Of a stretch of DNA of 64,000 nt, positions 25,203-33,774 are shown piece by piece. Numbering within the stretch: position 1 is the stretch's first letter; each line of letters opens with the position of its first letter. The notes beneath the pieces were generated by a model. That model searched no databases. It was not told the DNA's origin and saw nothing but the letters and a program-made list of their open reading frames with translations. Origin of the DNA: Chryseobacterium oleae (GTDB lineage: Bacteria > Bacteroidota > Bacteroidia > Flavobacteriales > Weeksellaceae); the NCBI RefSeq assembly GCF_900115055.1, contig NZ_FOVD01000007.1:219410-283409 (forward strand), read 5' to 3'. The translations under genes were made by a program, and so were the position numbers.

Positions 25203-28200
25203 ATGAAAAAACTTTATATTTCATTATTAACAGCGTTTTCTATCATTCAGATTTCAGCGCAGGAAAAATCTTACTTTTTATCAAGTCCTTCACTTAGCCC
25301 TGACGGAAAAACTGCTTATTTCGCTTATGACGGAGACATTTGGAAAGCAGATTCTAATGGAGGAAACGCATCCAGAATTACAGCTTTGGAAGGAGAAGAA
25401 ATTAACCCTCGTATCTCTCCCGACGGAAAATGGCTGGCGTTCAGCTCCAATCAGTATGGTAATTATGATGTTTATATAATGCCTGTAGAAGGCGGCACCA
25501 TCAAACAACTCACCTTCCATACCGGAAAGGATGAAATAGAAAACTGGGGATGGGACAGCAAAACGCTTTATTTTACTTCAAACAGAAATAATAATTTTGG
25601 AAGTTTTAAAACGACCATTGAGGGAAAAACTCCACAAAAACTTTTTAACAATTACTTTAATAACACCAGTGGACTCGCCGAAACTCCTTCGGGAGAATAT
25701 CTTTTCACAAGCTCTTCGGAAGCCGCCAATCAGACGCACCGTAAGCGTTATAAAGGCGAAAACAACCCTGATATTTTAGGATACAATCCACAGAGCAGCG
25801 CTTTCAAACAATACACGAATTACGAAGGAAAAGATTTCAATCCAACTGTCGATAAAAATGGCGTCATTTATTTTATCTCTGATGAGAATAATAACGAATA
25901 CAACCTTTATCAAATTGAAAACGGCAAAAAGACACCGCTGACTCAATTTGACACCTCTATCAAAAAACCTTTTGTTTCCGCAAACGGATCCAAAGTCATC
26001 TTTGAAAAGGACTATCAACTCTATATTTATGATGTTCCGACAAAAAGCACAAAGGCCCTGAACGTCAGCCTGAACACCAATAAAACACTGGAAAAAGAAC
26101 AAAATTTCAGCGTGGAAAACAATATTTCCTATTATAATGTTTCACCGGACGGTAAAAAGATGGCTTTTGTAAGCCGCGGCGTCTTGTTTGTATCTGATAT
26201 TGAAGGAAAATTCACCCAGCAAATTTCCAATGGAAAGGAACGTGTCATGGAAGTAAAATGGCTGAAAGACAATCGCACCTTACTTTTTAGCCAAACCGAC
26301 AAGGGTTATCAGAACTGGTTCAGTATTACCGCAGACGGAAAGGGCCAACCTAAACAATTGACCCAAGATTTACGCAACAATCGCAGTATTACCCTTAATC
26401 ATGATCTTACAAAGGCGGTTTATCTAAGCGGCCGTGATGAAGTAAGAATAATGGATCTGAAAAACTTCAAGTCTACCACGATTGTAAAAGATGAAATCTG
26501 GGCTTTCCAAAATTCAAGACCTTCTTTTTCTCCTAACAGCGAATATGTATTATTCTCCGCAAAAAGGAATTTCGAGCTGGATATTTTCATTTACAACATC
26601 AAAAAGAACCAAACCATAAACCTTACCAATACAGGCGTTTCAGAGGAAGATCCGTTCTGGTCTCCTAATGGTAAATACATTTATTTCAGCAGCGACAGAA
26701 CCAATCCGTCCTATCCTTTAGGCATGCAAAAATCCAATATTTACCGCATGGCTCTGGACTGGTTTGATGAACCTTATAAATCTGAAAAATTCGACAAACT
26801 TTTTGTTGAAGAGAAAAAAGATAAAGAATCCCCCAAAACAACAAAGGACACCAAAGAGAAAAAAGACGAAGACAAAGACAAGAAGAAAGACAAAGAACCC
26901 GTTATAAAGGAGCTCAAAGTAAATCCGGAAAACACACTGGAAAGGATAGAATTGGTGACCGACAGATACGGATATCAGGACGATCCTATAGTTTTTGCTG
27001 ATGACAAGAAAGAGATTTTATTGTTTAATTCTAATCAGGATAATGGGAAAAAGCAGCTGTTCAAAAAGGTTTTTACTGATTTTGAGCCTGCAAAATCTGA
27101 AAAAGTCTTCGATAAAGAGGCTTCCAATATTACCAGAATTGAAAAAAATCTTTTCGCCTTAATAGAAGGGAATATTTACAAAATGACCCTGGACGCATTA
27201 AAGCCGGAAAAAATTAATATTCAATATACTTTTGATAAGGATCTGGCTTCCGAATTCACTCAGATGTATGATGAAGCCTGGACAGGTGTTGAAGAAAATT
27301 TTTATGATGAAAACTTTCACGGCATCAACTGGAAAGCAAAAAAGGAACAGTACGCCAAATATCTACCATATGTAAACAACCGAAACGATCTGCGAATTCT
27401 ATTAAATGATCTTTTGGGTGAACTTAATTCTTCACACACCGGTTTTTCTTCATCCGGAAAAGAGGAAACCAGATATCTGAACTATTTTACAAACGAAGCC
27501 GGAATTGTATTTAAAACAGATCAGCCTTATACCGTAGAAAGCATTGTGCGAAAATCCCCGGCATTCCGCACGGATGTTGATATTAAGCCCGGAGATCAGC
27601 TTATTGCCGTGAACGGAAAAAATGTTGATGCCAGCGAAAACCGCGAATCCTATTTTACAAGTCCGAAAAAGCAGGATGAGCTGATTCTTACTTTCAGCCG
27701 TAACGGGAAAAATATAACAACAAAAGTACACCCGATTGCCAATCCAGATCTAAAAGGACTGCTTTATGATGACTGGATATTCAACAACCGCCAACGCGTG
27801 AATAAGCTTAGTGATAATCGTATTGCTTATTCTTACATGAAAAACATGTCCACCGACGAACTGGACCGTTTCCTGCTGGATATGGTAGAACAGGAAAACA
27901 GGAAAGACGCCGTCATCCTTGATCTACGATACAACACCGGCGGAAATGTTCATGATAAAGTACTGAATTTCCTGGCTCAGAAGCCTTATTTGCAGTGGAA
28001 ATACCGTGAAGGAAAAATGACGACTCAACCCAACTTTGCTCCTTCCGGGAAACCTATCGTTCTTCTGATTAATGAAGCCTCACTAAGTGATGCTGAATTG
28101 ACTGCAGCCGGCTTTAAAGCACTGAAACTGGGGAAAATCATCGGCCAGGACACCTATCGATGGATCATCTTCACTTCTGGAAAAAGTCTGGTGGATGGCT

Positions 28201-28373
28201 CTTATTACAGACTGCCTTCGTGGGGAACCTACACCCTTGATGGGCAGAATCTTGAAAAAACAGGGGTAAAACCGGATATTTACATTAAAAACACCTTCAT
28301 AGACCGCCAAAAAGACAATGATCCTCAACTGGAACGGGCTGTTCAGGAAATACTGAAAGACTTAAAGAAATAG
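25203..28373 (+). CDS. Tricorn-like S41 protease
   Basis: A 1056-residue secreted enzyme with a signal peptide (ends QISAQEKSY). Residues about 25-540 carry WD40/PD40-like propeller repeats (SPDGKWLAFSSNQYG, SPNGKYIYFSSD). A highly charged Lys/Asp/Glu linker spans about 538-566. A tricorn-type helical region (MYDEAWTGVEENFYDENFHGINW) and a PDZ-like segment (PAFRTDVDIKPGDQLIAVNGK, about 780) precede the S41 core, with the catalytic Ser in NEASLSDAE (about residue 962) and YNTGG nearby. Tricorn enzymes degrade peptides; here export to the periplasm is expected. It lies between two tRNA-Asn genes. Confidence 0.92.
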   Translation: MKKLYISLLTAFSIIQISAQEKSYFLSSPSLSPDGKTAYFAYDGDIWKADSNGGNASRITALEGEEINPRISPDGKWLAFSSNQYGNYDVYIMPVEGGTIKQLTFHTGKDEIENWGWDSKTLYFTSNRNNNFGSFKTTIEGKTPQKLFNNYFNNTSGLAETPSGEYLFTSSSEAANQTHRKRYKGENNPDILGYNPQSSAFKQYTNYEGKDFNPTVDKNGVIYFISDENNNEYNLYQIENGKKTPLTQFDTSIKKPFVSANGSKVIFEKDYQLYIYDVPTKSTKALNVSLNTNKTLEKEQNFSVENNISYYNVSPDGKKMAFVSRGVLFVSDIEGKFTQQISNGKERVMEVKWLKDNRTLLFSQTDKGYQNWFSITADGKGQPKQLTQDLRNNRSITLNHDLTKAVYLSGRDEVRIMDLKNFKSTTIVKDEIWAFQNSRPSFSPNSEYVLFSAKRNFELDIFIYNIKKNQTINLTNTGVSEEDPFWSPNGKYIYFSSDRTNPSYPLGMQKSNIYRMALDWFDEPYKSEKFDKLFVEEKKDKESPKTTKDTKEKKDEDKDKKKDKEPVIKELKVNPENTLERIELVTDRYGYQDDPIVFADDKKEILLFNSNQDNGKKQLFKKVFTDFEPAKSEKVFDKEASNITRIEKNLFALIEGNIYKMTLDALKPEKINIQYTFDKDLASEFTQMYDEAWTGVEENFYDENFHGINWKAKKEQYAKYLPYVNNRNDLRILLNDLLGELNSSHTGFSSSGKEETRYLNYFTNEAGIVFKTDQPYTVESIVRKSPAFRTDVDIKPGDQLIAVNGKNVDASENRESYFTSPKKQDELILTFSRNGKNITTKVHPIANPDLKGLLYDDWIFNNRQRVNKLSDNRIAYSYMKNMSTDELDRFLLDMVEQENRKDAVILDLRYNTGGNVHDKVLNFLAQKPYLQWKYREGKMTTQPNFAPSGKPIVLLINEASLSDAELTAAGFKALKLGKIIGQDTYRWIIFTSGKSLVDGSYYRLPSWGTYTLDGQNLEKTGVKPDIYIKNTFIDRQKDNDPQLERAVQEILKDLKK

Positions 28374-28427
28374 AAAGCCAGGAATCAGGTTGTGGATTGC
28401 ACAGACCGTAAATGGGATTCTATAAAA

Positions 28428-28463
28428 AAATAGAGGCTGTCTTTTGAACAGCCTCTATTTTTT
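28428..28463 (+). terminator. Terminator after the tricorn-like gene
   Basis: AAATAGAGGCTGT (28428-28440) and ACAGCCTCTATTT (28448-28460) form a 13-base perfect stem with a 7-base loop, followed by more T. Confidence 0.9.
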
Positions 28464-28509
28464 TGCATATATTTTGCATGATAAAAAATCATTTAATCAA
28501 ATAAACATC

Positions 28510-29229
28510 ATGCCTTATCTGTCCAGGATATATTTAAAAGACGAACATCCTAAAGATTATCCTTTTAATCTTCCTTTTCTGAGCAACGGTTTAGATCTGA
28601 AACTTAAAAGCAATGTCACTTTTTTCGTTGGAGAAAACGGGATTGGTAAATCTACCCTTTTGGAGGCTATTGCAGAGAAGTGTGATTTTAATGCAGCGGG
28701 AGGCAGCCGGAATCATCGTTATGATTTCCACAAAACCGAATCCGGACTGTCCGATTATCTTACTCTTTCCTGGAAAACCAAGACCGCTCAGGGATTTTTC
28801 ATGAGAGCCGAGAGTTTTTTCAACTTCGCCACCTATATTGATGAAGTCGCTAAGGAAGATGCAAGAGTTCTGGACGCATACGGAGGTAAATCCCTGCACC
28901 AACAGTCCCATGGCGAGGCATTCCTGTCATTATTCCACAATCACTTCCAGAATGGGCTTTATATTCTCGATGAGCCTGAGTCTGCCCTTTCACCCCAAAG
29001 ACAGCTTTCATTATTATCCATCATTCACAAACTGGAGAAAGCCGGAAAAGCTCAGTTTATTATTTCAACCCATTCACCGATTCTGATGTGTTATCCCGGC
29101 GCTGAAATTTATTTATTGGACGATAAAATTCAACAGACAAATTATAAAGAAACCGAACACTATCAGCTAACAAAGAATTTTTTAGAATCTCCGGAGCACT
29201 ATTTCCGGCATTTATTTGAAGATTATTAG
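28510..29229 (+). CDS. AAA/ABC-type ATPase (COG3910-like)
   Basis: About 239 residues. Walker A GENGIGKST at 41-49, an ABC-signature-like SHGEAFLSLF, Walker B YILDEPESALSPQRQ, and a H-loop in FIISTHSPIL are all seen, so the ATPase core is complete. It has no transmembrane segments and no nuclease domain, and resembles stand-alone predicted ATPases of the SMC/ABC type. The start is ATG 28510; the upstream TTG at 28444 lies in the terminator stem and is excluded. A second tRNA-Asn lies 130 bases downstream. The physiological role is unknown. Confidence 0.85.
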   Translation: MPYLSRIYLKDEHPKDYPFNLPFLSNGLDLKLKSNVTFFVGENGIGKSTLLEAIAEKCDFNAAGGSRNHRYDFHKTESGLSDYLTLSWKTKTAQGFFMRAESFFNFATYIDEVAKEDARVLDAYGGKSLHQQSHGEAFLSLFHNHFQNGLYILDEPESALSPQRQLSLLSIIHKLEKAGKAQFIISTHSPILMCYPGAEIYLLDDKIQQTNYKETEHYQLTKNFLESPEHYFRHLFEDY

Positions 29230-29310
29230 AGTTAAATAAAAAGAGACTGAAATATTTCTATCTGAAATTCAACATTTTTGGTTAAAATTGACGGTAAATT
29301 GGGGATAAAA

Positions 29311-29342
29311 TTTGCCTGATATTAATATTCCTTTTATATTTG
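29311..29342 (+). promoter_or_regulatory. Promoter of tRNA-Asn copy 2
   Basis: TTTG (29311-29314), 20 bases, TATATTTG (29335-29342). Sequence and spacing closely match the promoter of copy 1. Confidence 0.7.
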
Positions 29343-29365
29343 CAGCACCTTAAACAGAGGAAAAT

Positions 29366-29442
29366 TCCTCCTTAGCTCAGTTGGTTAGAGCATCTGACTG
29401 TTAATCAGAGGGTCGCTGGTTCGAGCCCAGCAGGAGGAGCCA
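29366..29442 (+). tRNA. tRNA-Asn (GTT), copy 2
   Basis: Identical in sequence to the tRNA at 25008-25084, with encoded CCA at 29440-29442 and the same downstream hairpin. About 4.36 kb separates the two starts. The duplication includes a promoter, mature tRNA and terminator, but the DNA between them is not a duplicate. Confidence 0.96.
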
Positions 29443-29444
29443 AA

Positions 29445-29473
29445 AGACTTACAGAAATGTAGGTCTTTTTTTG
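29445..29473 (+). terminator. tRNA-Asn terminator, copy 2
   Basis: AGACTTACA (29445-29453) and TGTAGGTCT (29458-29466) with a T-run, as after copy 1. Confidence 0.85.
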
Positions 29474-29505
29474 TGCCCTGAATTCAAATAACCTGTCATT
29501 ATTAA

Positions 29506-29752
29506 GGATCAATTTCAAAACTTAGGGAGCAGTTTTTTTTAAACATTAAGAAATTAAGATCTTAAACGATGGGCGCTTAAAGAACTTAAAAAAAATCAAT
29601 TTATTGATTTCTTCATTCATAACAATAAGCATACTGCTTAAATCCTTAATGTTTAAATTAAGAAATAAACTAAAGTTTATTGAGGTTAAAGAAATTAAGG
29701 TCAATTTTAAACAGATTGTAATTATTTTACTTCCCAAGTTTTGAGATTAATC
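29506..29752. repeat. TIR-bounded intergenic element, copy 2 (MITE-like)
   Basis: About 247 bases starting GGATCAATTTCAAAACTTAGGG (29506-29527) and ending CTTCCCAAGTTTTGAGATTAATC (29730-29752), which is its inverted partner. The ends match the element at 12830-13070. The interior is AT-rich, with TTAAACATTAAGAAATTAAGATCTTAA-like inverted runs, and does not resemble copy 1. No transposase; a 63-codon frame inside (minus, 29546-29737) is not protein-like. Confidence 0.65.
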
Positions 29753-29952
29753 TATCATTAACGAGTCTCAAAAATTGAAACGTAAACGAAAATTTACTGC
29801 TCTCGCTGATTATACGAAAGCATAAATCTGCATCATCTGATTAATCTGCTTGAGATATTTAATCCTCCCACTGTTTTCATGAGAATCAATAAAATTAATT
29901 TCTTCATAGCTTCCTTTATAAACCTGCTGTAAAAACATCCCCATTTTTCTAC

Positions 29953-30237
29953 TTTTCCACAAAACAGTAAAAACGTTAGTTATTTCTTCTTATTTACAAC
30001 AACTACGAAATCCACAATCCAAGACCCATATTTGTGGAAAAACATTCTTTAACAAAATAATCAGCTGAAAATAAAACAATTACCATTGTTAATAACCTGT
30101 GGAAAAACTATTAAGAAGATATGAGTACATTATGAAGAACACTTTAAAAACTTGTGGACAAACTGTGAATAGTGTGTCAGAAACCTGTGAAAAGCCCATT
30201 GATAAATGAAATTATAGTGTGAAGAAATTGTGGAAAA
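29953..30237. other. Cluster of DnaA-box-like 9-mers (candidate oriC)
   Basis: Five close variants of the DnaA box lie in 285 bases: TTTTCCACA at 29953-29961 and, on the opposite orientation, TGTGGAAAA at 30033-30041, 30098-30106 and 30229-30237, with TGTGGACAA at 30153-30161. Weaker ones are AAATCCACA at 30008-30016, and TGTGAATAG and TGTGAAAAG near 30164 and 30186. The region lacks genes and has AT-rich stretches. This resembles a bacterial replication origin, but no dnaA gene is in the window and the gene orientation around it does not flip cleanly. Confidence 0.45.
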
Positions 30238-30379
30238 CGATGGGATTAGCGGAAATCAACCCCCGACAATTAATCCCATTTTCACCTTTTTTGTATCAGC
30301 TTTAATCGTGTTTATTTTTATTATGAAATACATTCCTATTAAGTAATTAAAGATCACAATCTTTTACTGTTATTTTCGT

Positions 30380-30387
30380 TACATTTG
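30380..30387 (+). promoter_or_regulatory. -7 box of the DUF5686 gene
   Basis: TACATTTG matches TAnnTTTG. The ATG follows about 95 bases later, giving a long 5' leader. Confidence 0.5.
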
Positions 30388-30482
30388 TAGTTTTGTGATT
30401 TTTCATAGAAAACGTTAAAAAATATGATCTTTTTTAAATAAACAGCACGCTTTTTGTTTGTGCTAATTGCCTGAAGAACCAA

Positions 30483-33011
30483 ATGATGTTAAATAACAAC
30501 TCTAAATATTATAACCTTTTTTTTCTGCTTTTTATATCCACTCTTACGTATGCCCAAAACACAGCAAACGGCAGAATTACAGATGCGAAAACGAACAAAG
30601 AAATCACGGGTGTAGATATATTTATCAATGACCATACTGAACCTCTCCTGAAGACCACTTTGGGAAGTTTTACAGTTCAGTCCGACAGTCTTATTACTAA
30701 ACTAAAATTTTCGAAAAAGAACTATTCATCAGAAACAGTTACCGTTACACCGGAAAATGCTCAGAATATTTTTGTGAAGCTTTCACAGGAAAAAGTAAGT
30801 AGCATTGATGAAATTGTAATCCATAACGAAAAACCTAAGTATAAAAACAAGAAGGAAAACCCTGCTTACGCTATTATGCAGGAGGTATGGAAAAGAAAAA
30901 GGAATAATGGTTTAGAAAAATTCGATACGTATACTTACAAAGAATACGAAAAAATTCAGTTTGACGCCAATAATCTGGACAGCGCTTTCATGAGCAAAAA
31001 GATTTTCAATAAACTGGATTTCATCTTTGAGTATGCAGATTCTACAGCCAGCGGAAAAATAGGACTCCCCATTTTCCTGAATGAGTCGATCTATGAAAAT
31101 TTCGGAGAAAACAAACCGGGAAAAAAGACAAAAAGATTACTGGTTGCTCAGAAAACCTCAGGATTCCAGGACAATCAGGTGATCACGATTACTGCCAAAA
31201 ACCTTTACAGGGATATTAACATTTACGACAATACCTTAAATTATTTTGATATCGGTTTTCCGAGTCCTGTAGGCTCAAACGGTTTCAGTACTTACGATTA
31301 TAATTTAACGGACACCATCTCCATCCACGGGGAAAATGCTTATAAGATCAGGTACCAGCCTAAAAGAAAAGAAGTTCTGGCCTTCCAGGGCTATCTTTAT
31401 ATAGACACAGACAGTTATGCGGTTTTAGGCGCTACTTTAAAATCTACACAGAAAATCAATGTCAACTTTATCAACAGTATTTCCACAGAGCTGGAATATG
31501 ATAATCCGGACGAAAATACATTCCTTCCGAAAAAGTTCATTACAGAGATAGAGCTTACTCCTTTCGCCAAAAAGAGAACTTCGAAAAGCATTATTGCAAA
31601 ACGGTCGGTGGATTATTCACAATATGAATTCAACAAACCTATTGACGACAAAACCTTTAACCGAAAAGCAGAAGAATACGACGCAAAATTCGTGGATAAA
31701 GATGATGCCTACTGGGTAAAAGCAAGACCAGATTCATTATCCAAAGCTGAACAGGGAGTCTATGAGATGCTTGACAGACTACAGCAGACTCCAAAATTCA
31801 ACCGTATTGTAAAACTTTACGAAACGCTCGCATCAGGGTATTACAACGCTTTTAAAGGCATCGACATCGGCCCTATCTTTTCAATTTACGGTAAAAACGA
31901 AGTAGAAGGCGATAGAATAAGATTGGGTGCAAGAACTTATTTTGGACAAAATGACCCTTGGAGAGTTCAGTTTTATACTGCTTACGGATTCAAGGATGAA
32001 AAGGTAAAATATGGAGCTGAAGCGCGCTACATGTTTAACAGAGTCAATAGATTCATGATCGGAGCAGGAACCAAAAGAGATATTGAGCAGCTTGGGGTAC
32101 AACTTACGACTGATGACGGAATTATGGCACGTACTTTTGCTTCCTCTACCCTTTTTGCAAGAGGGGAAAATGCATCTTTAAGCTCTATCAATAAAACCAA
32201 TATTTTTGCGTCCATTGAACCATGGAAAAACTTTCAGATTAGAGTAGACGGAACTTTACAGAGCATCAAATCTGCCAATCCGGAGAAATTCAGCCTGATG
32301 TATTTCCGTGATGGTGATTTACGTAAAACACTTAATGACTCTCACGTTACCCTTAGTTTAATCGCAAGACCCGGCGCCAAATTCTCCCAAACCGGAGTAG
32401 ACCGATACGAGCACGGAACCTTAGCACCAACTATCATCCTGAAGTACACACGAGGAATTGAAGGCCTTTTCAATGGTGACTTTAATTATAACAGGCTTCA
32501 GTTCATGTTTTATAAACCTGTACTGATCGGAAGCTGGGGCAAAACCCTTGTAAGCTTTGAGGCTGGAAAAACCTTTGACACTGTTCCTTTAGCTTTACAA
32601 AACGTAATTCCCGGAAACCAATCTTACAGCTTAGCCCAGAACACTTTTGCACAGCTTAATTATTATGAATTTGTAGCCGACACATATACAACGCTTCACC
32701 TTGAGCACCATTTCAACGGAAAGATACTTTCATACATTCCATTGATCAAAAAACTGAAGCTGAGAGAAATTGCCTTTATCAGAAGTGCTTACGGAACCTT
32801 AAGCGATGCTTCCAAAGCGATCAACGTAGATGGATTTAAATACTCTGCGCCAAGCGAACAGATCTATTTTGAGTACGGATTCGGAATTGAAAACATCGGA
32901 ATCGGAAACCTTAGGATATTCAGGGTGGACTTTAACTGGAGAGGAAATTATCTTGACAGACCGGACATCTCCACATTTGGAGTAAAAGCCGGATTCCAGG
33001 TAGGATTTTAA
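30483..33011 (+). CDS. DUF5686 outer-membrane protein with carboxypeptidase-like domain
   Basis: An 842-residue protein with a signal peptide (ends LTYAQN, about residue 26). Residues about 27-110 form a CarboxypepD_reg-like beta domain (GRITDAKTNKEITGVDIFIND, then LKFSKKNYSSETVTVTPE), typical of Bacteroidota outer-membrane proteins. The remaining 700 residues match the DUF5686 style, ending in a beta-barrel-like C-terminus (RVDFNWRGNYLDRPDISTFGVKAGFQVGF). No TonB-box is evident. It is expected in the outer membrane; its role is not established. A terminator follows. Confidence 0.9.
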   Translation: MMLNNNSKYYNLFFLLFISTLTYAQNTANGRITDAKTNKEITGVDIFINDHTEPLLKTTLGSFTVQSDSLITKLKFSKKNYSSETVTVTPENAQNIFVKLSQEKVSSIDEIVIHNEKPKYKNKKENPAYAIMQEVWKRKRNNGLEKFDTYTYKEYEKIQFDANNLDSAFMSKKIFNKLDFIFEYADSTASGKIGLPIFLNESIYENFGENKPGKKTKRLLVAQKTSGFQDNQVITITAKNLYRDINIYDNTLNYFDIGFPSPVGSNGFSTYDYNLTDTISIHGENAYKIRYQPKRKEVLAFQGYLYIDTDSYAVLGATLKSTQKINVNFINSISTELEYDNPDENTFLPKKFITEIELTPFAKKRTSKSIIAKRSVDYSQYEFNKPIDDKTFNRKAEEYDAKFVDKDDAYWVKARPDSLSKAEQGVYEMLDRLQQTPKFNRIVKLYETLASGYYNAFKGIDIGPIFSIYGKNEVEGDRIRLGARTYFGQNDPWRVQFYTAYGFKDEKVKYGAEARYMFNRVNRFMIGAGTKRDIEQLGVQLTTDDGIMARTFASSTLFARGENASLSSINKTNIFASIEPWKNFQIRVDGTLQSIKSANPEKFSLMYFRDGDLRKTLNDSHVTLSLIARPGAKFSQTGVDRYEHGTLAPTIILKYTRGIEGLFNGDFNYNRLQFMFYKPVLIGSWGKTLVSFEAGKTFDTVPLALQNVIPGNQSYSLAQNTFAQLNYYEFVADTYTTLHLEHHFNGKILSYIPLIKKLKLREIAFIRSAYGTLSDASKAINVDGFKYSAPSEQIYFEYGFGIENIGIGNLRIFRVDFNWRGNYLDRPDISTFGVKAGFQVGF

Positions 33012-33017
33012 AATATA

Positions 33018-33052
33018 AAAAAGGCTGCTTCACTTGTGAGGCAGCCTTTTTT
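33018..33052 (+). terminator. Terminator after the DUF5686 gene
   Basis: The stem AAAAGGCTGC / GCAGCCTTTT is strengthened by inner TCAC/GTGA pairing and followed by T's. Confidence 0.85.
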
Positions 33053-33131
33053 GAGTATAATTTTATTCTTATCAAAAAAAAAGACCCCCGACATCACTGC
33101 CAGGGACCCTCTTTCAATAACTTTATTTATG

Positions 33132-33305
33132 TTAACATGGACATGGATCCGCATCCATAATCATATTCTTACATATGCGCCTTTGTTGCGCCGTCCAGCT
33201 GCACCATTGCACACAAGTAGTTGCAGGAGGTGGACACGCTAGAGCTAAAGCCGCTCCCTCAATGGTCTTCAATTGTTTTTTAGTTAGTTTTCTTAGATTT
33301 TTCAT
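33132..33305 (-). CDS. Cys-rich leader peptide (bacteriocin-like), 57 aa
   Basis: A short gene on the minus strand beginning ATG at 33305 and ending TAA at 33132-33134. Its N-terminal segment MKNLRKLTKKQLKTIEGA is the leader seen in the three peptides at 62463, 62831 and 63368, here ending in EGA in place of the usual GG/GA. The core has six Cys (ACPPP, TTCVQWCSW, RICK, PCPC). Chryseobacterium genomes encode many such 'bacteriocin-like' peptides. There is no protease, transporter or modifying enzyme nearby. It lies between a terminator and the rpmA terminator, so it should be a separate transcript. Confidence 0.75.
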   Translation of the reverse strand: MKNLRKLTKKQLKTIEGAALALACPPPATTCVQWCSWTAQQRRICKNMIMDADPCPC

Positions 33306-33451
33306 AGTAATTAGTTTTAATCTGCCTGCCTGACTTATAAGTTTCAGGCAATTGCAAATGATTTGTTATTTGATCGTTAACAAATATATAAATATTTCAC
33401 AATAAATGGAATATTAACGAAAATATTTTTATTCTCGAAACATATAGACAT

Positions 33452-33479
33452 AAAAAAACCTCAGCAAATGCCGAGGTTT
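33452..33479 (-). terminator. Terminator of the rplU-rpmA operon
   Basis: AAACCTC (33456-33462) and GAGGTTT (33473-33479), plus an inner GC/GC pair, form the stem; the A-run at 33452-33458 gives a U-tract on the minus strand. Confidence 0.85.
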
Positions 33480-33504
33480 AGTTTTTTATAAAACGCTTAA
33501 ATAA

Positions 33505-33762
33505 TTATGCGTTTGCTTCTACAGATACGAAAGATCTGTTGTTTGCTTTCTTTCTGAAAACTACTTTACCGTCTACTAGTGCAAACAAAGTATGGTCTTT
33601 ACCCATTCCCACGTTTTCACCTGGGTGGTGCTGAGTACCTCTCTGTCTGATAATAATATTTCCGGCAATAGCTTCTTGTCCACCGAAAATCTTCACACCT
33701 AATCTCTTAGAGTGAGACTCTCTACCGTTCTTGGAACTACCGACTCCTTTCTTGTGTGCCAT
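33505..33762 (-). CDS. rpmA: Ribosomal protein bL27
   Basis: bL27 sits near the peptidyl-transferase centre of the 50S subunit. The 85-residue sequence starts MAHKKGVGSSKNGRESHSKR and has the GNIIIRQRGTQHHPG motif and FALVDGKVVF, typical of the family. The N-terminus starts directly with MAHKK, so there is no cleavable extension as in Firmicutes. It follows rplU by 12 bases, the usual gene order. Confidence 0.98.
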   Translation of the reverse strand: MAHKKGVGSSKNGRESHSKRLGVKIFGGQEAIAGNIIIRQRGTQHHPGENVGMGKDHTLFALVDGKVVFRKKANNRSFVSVEANA

Positions 33763-33774
33763 TTTATTACTGGA

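Larger units (their letters stand above)
29753..30482. other. Gene-free region between element copy 2 and the DUF5686 gene
   Basis: No gene is supportable. It contains the DnaA-box-like cluster at 29953-30237 and, at its right end, the promoter of the DUF5686 gene. The stretch near 30061-30095 is very AT-rich and could be an unwinding zone. Confidence 0.6.

Noticed and set aside
25008..29473. Integrated genomic island at tRNA-Asn
   Set aside because: Only two chromosomal-type genes lie between the tRNAs; no integrase, no partial tRNA end, and codon use is like the surroundings.
29546..29737. 63-codon frame on the minus strand
   Set aside because: Inside the second inverted-repeat element; made of low-complexity A/T-rich codons.
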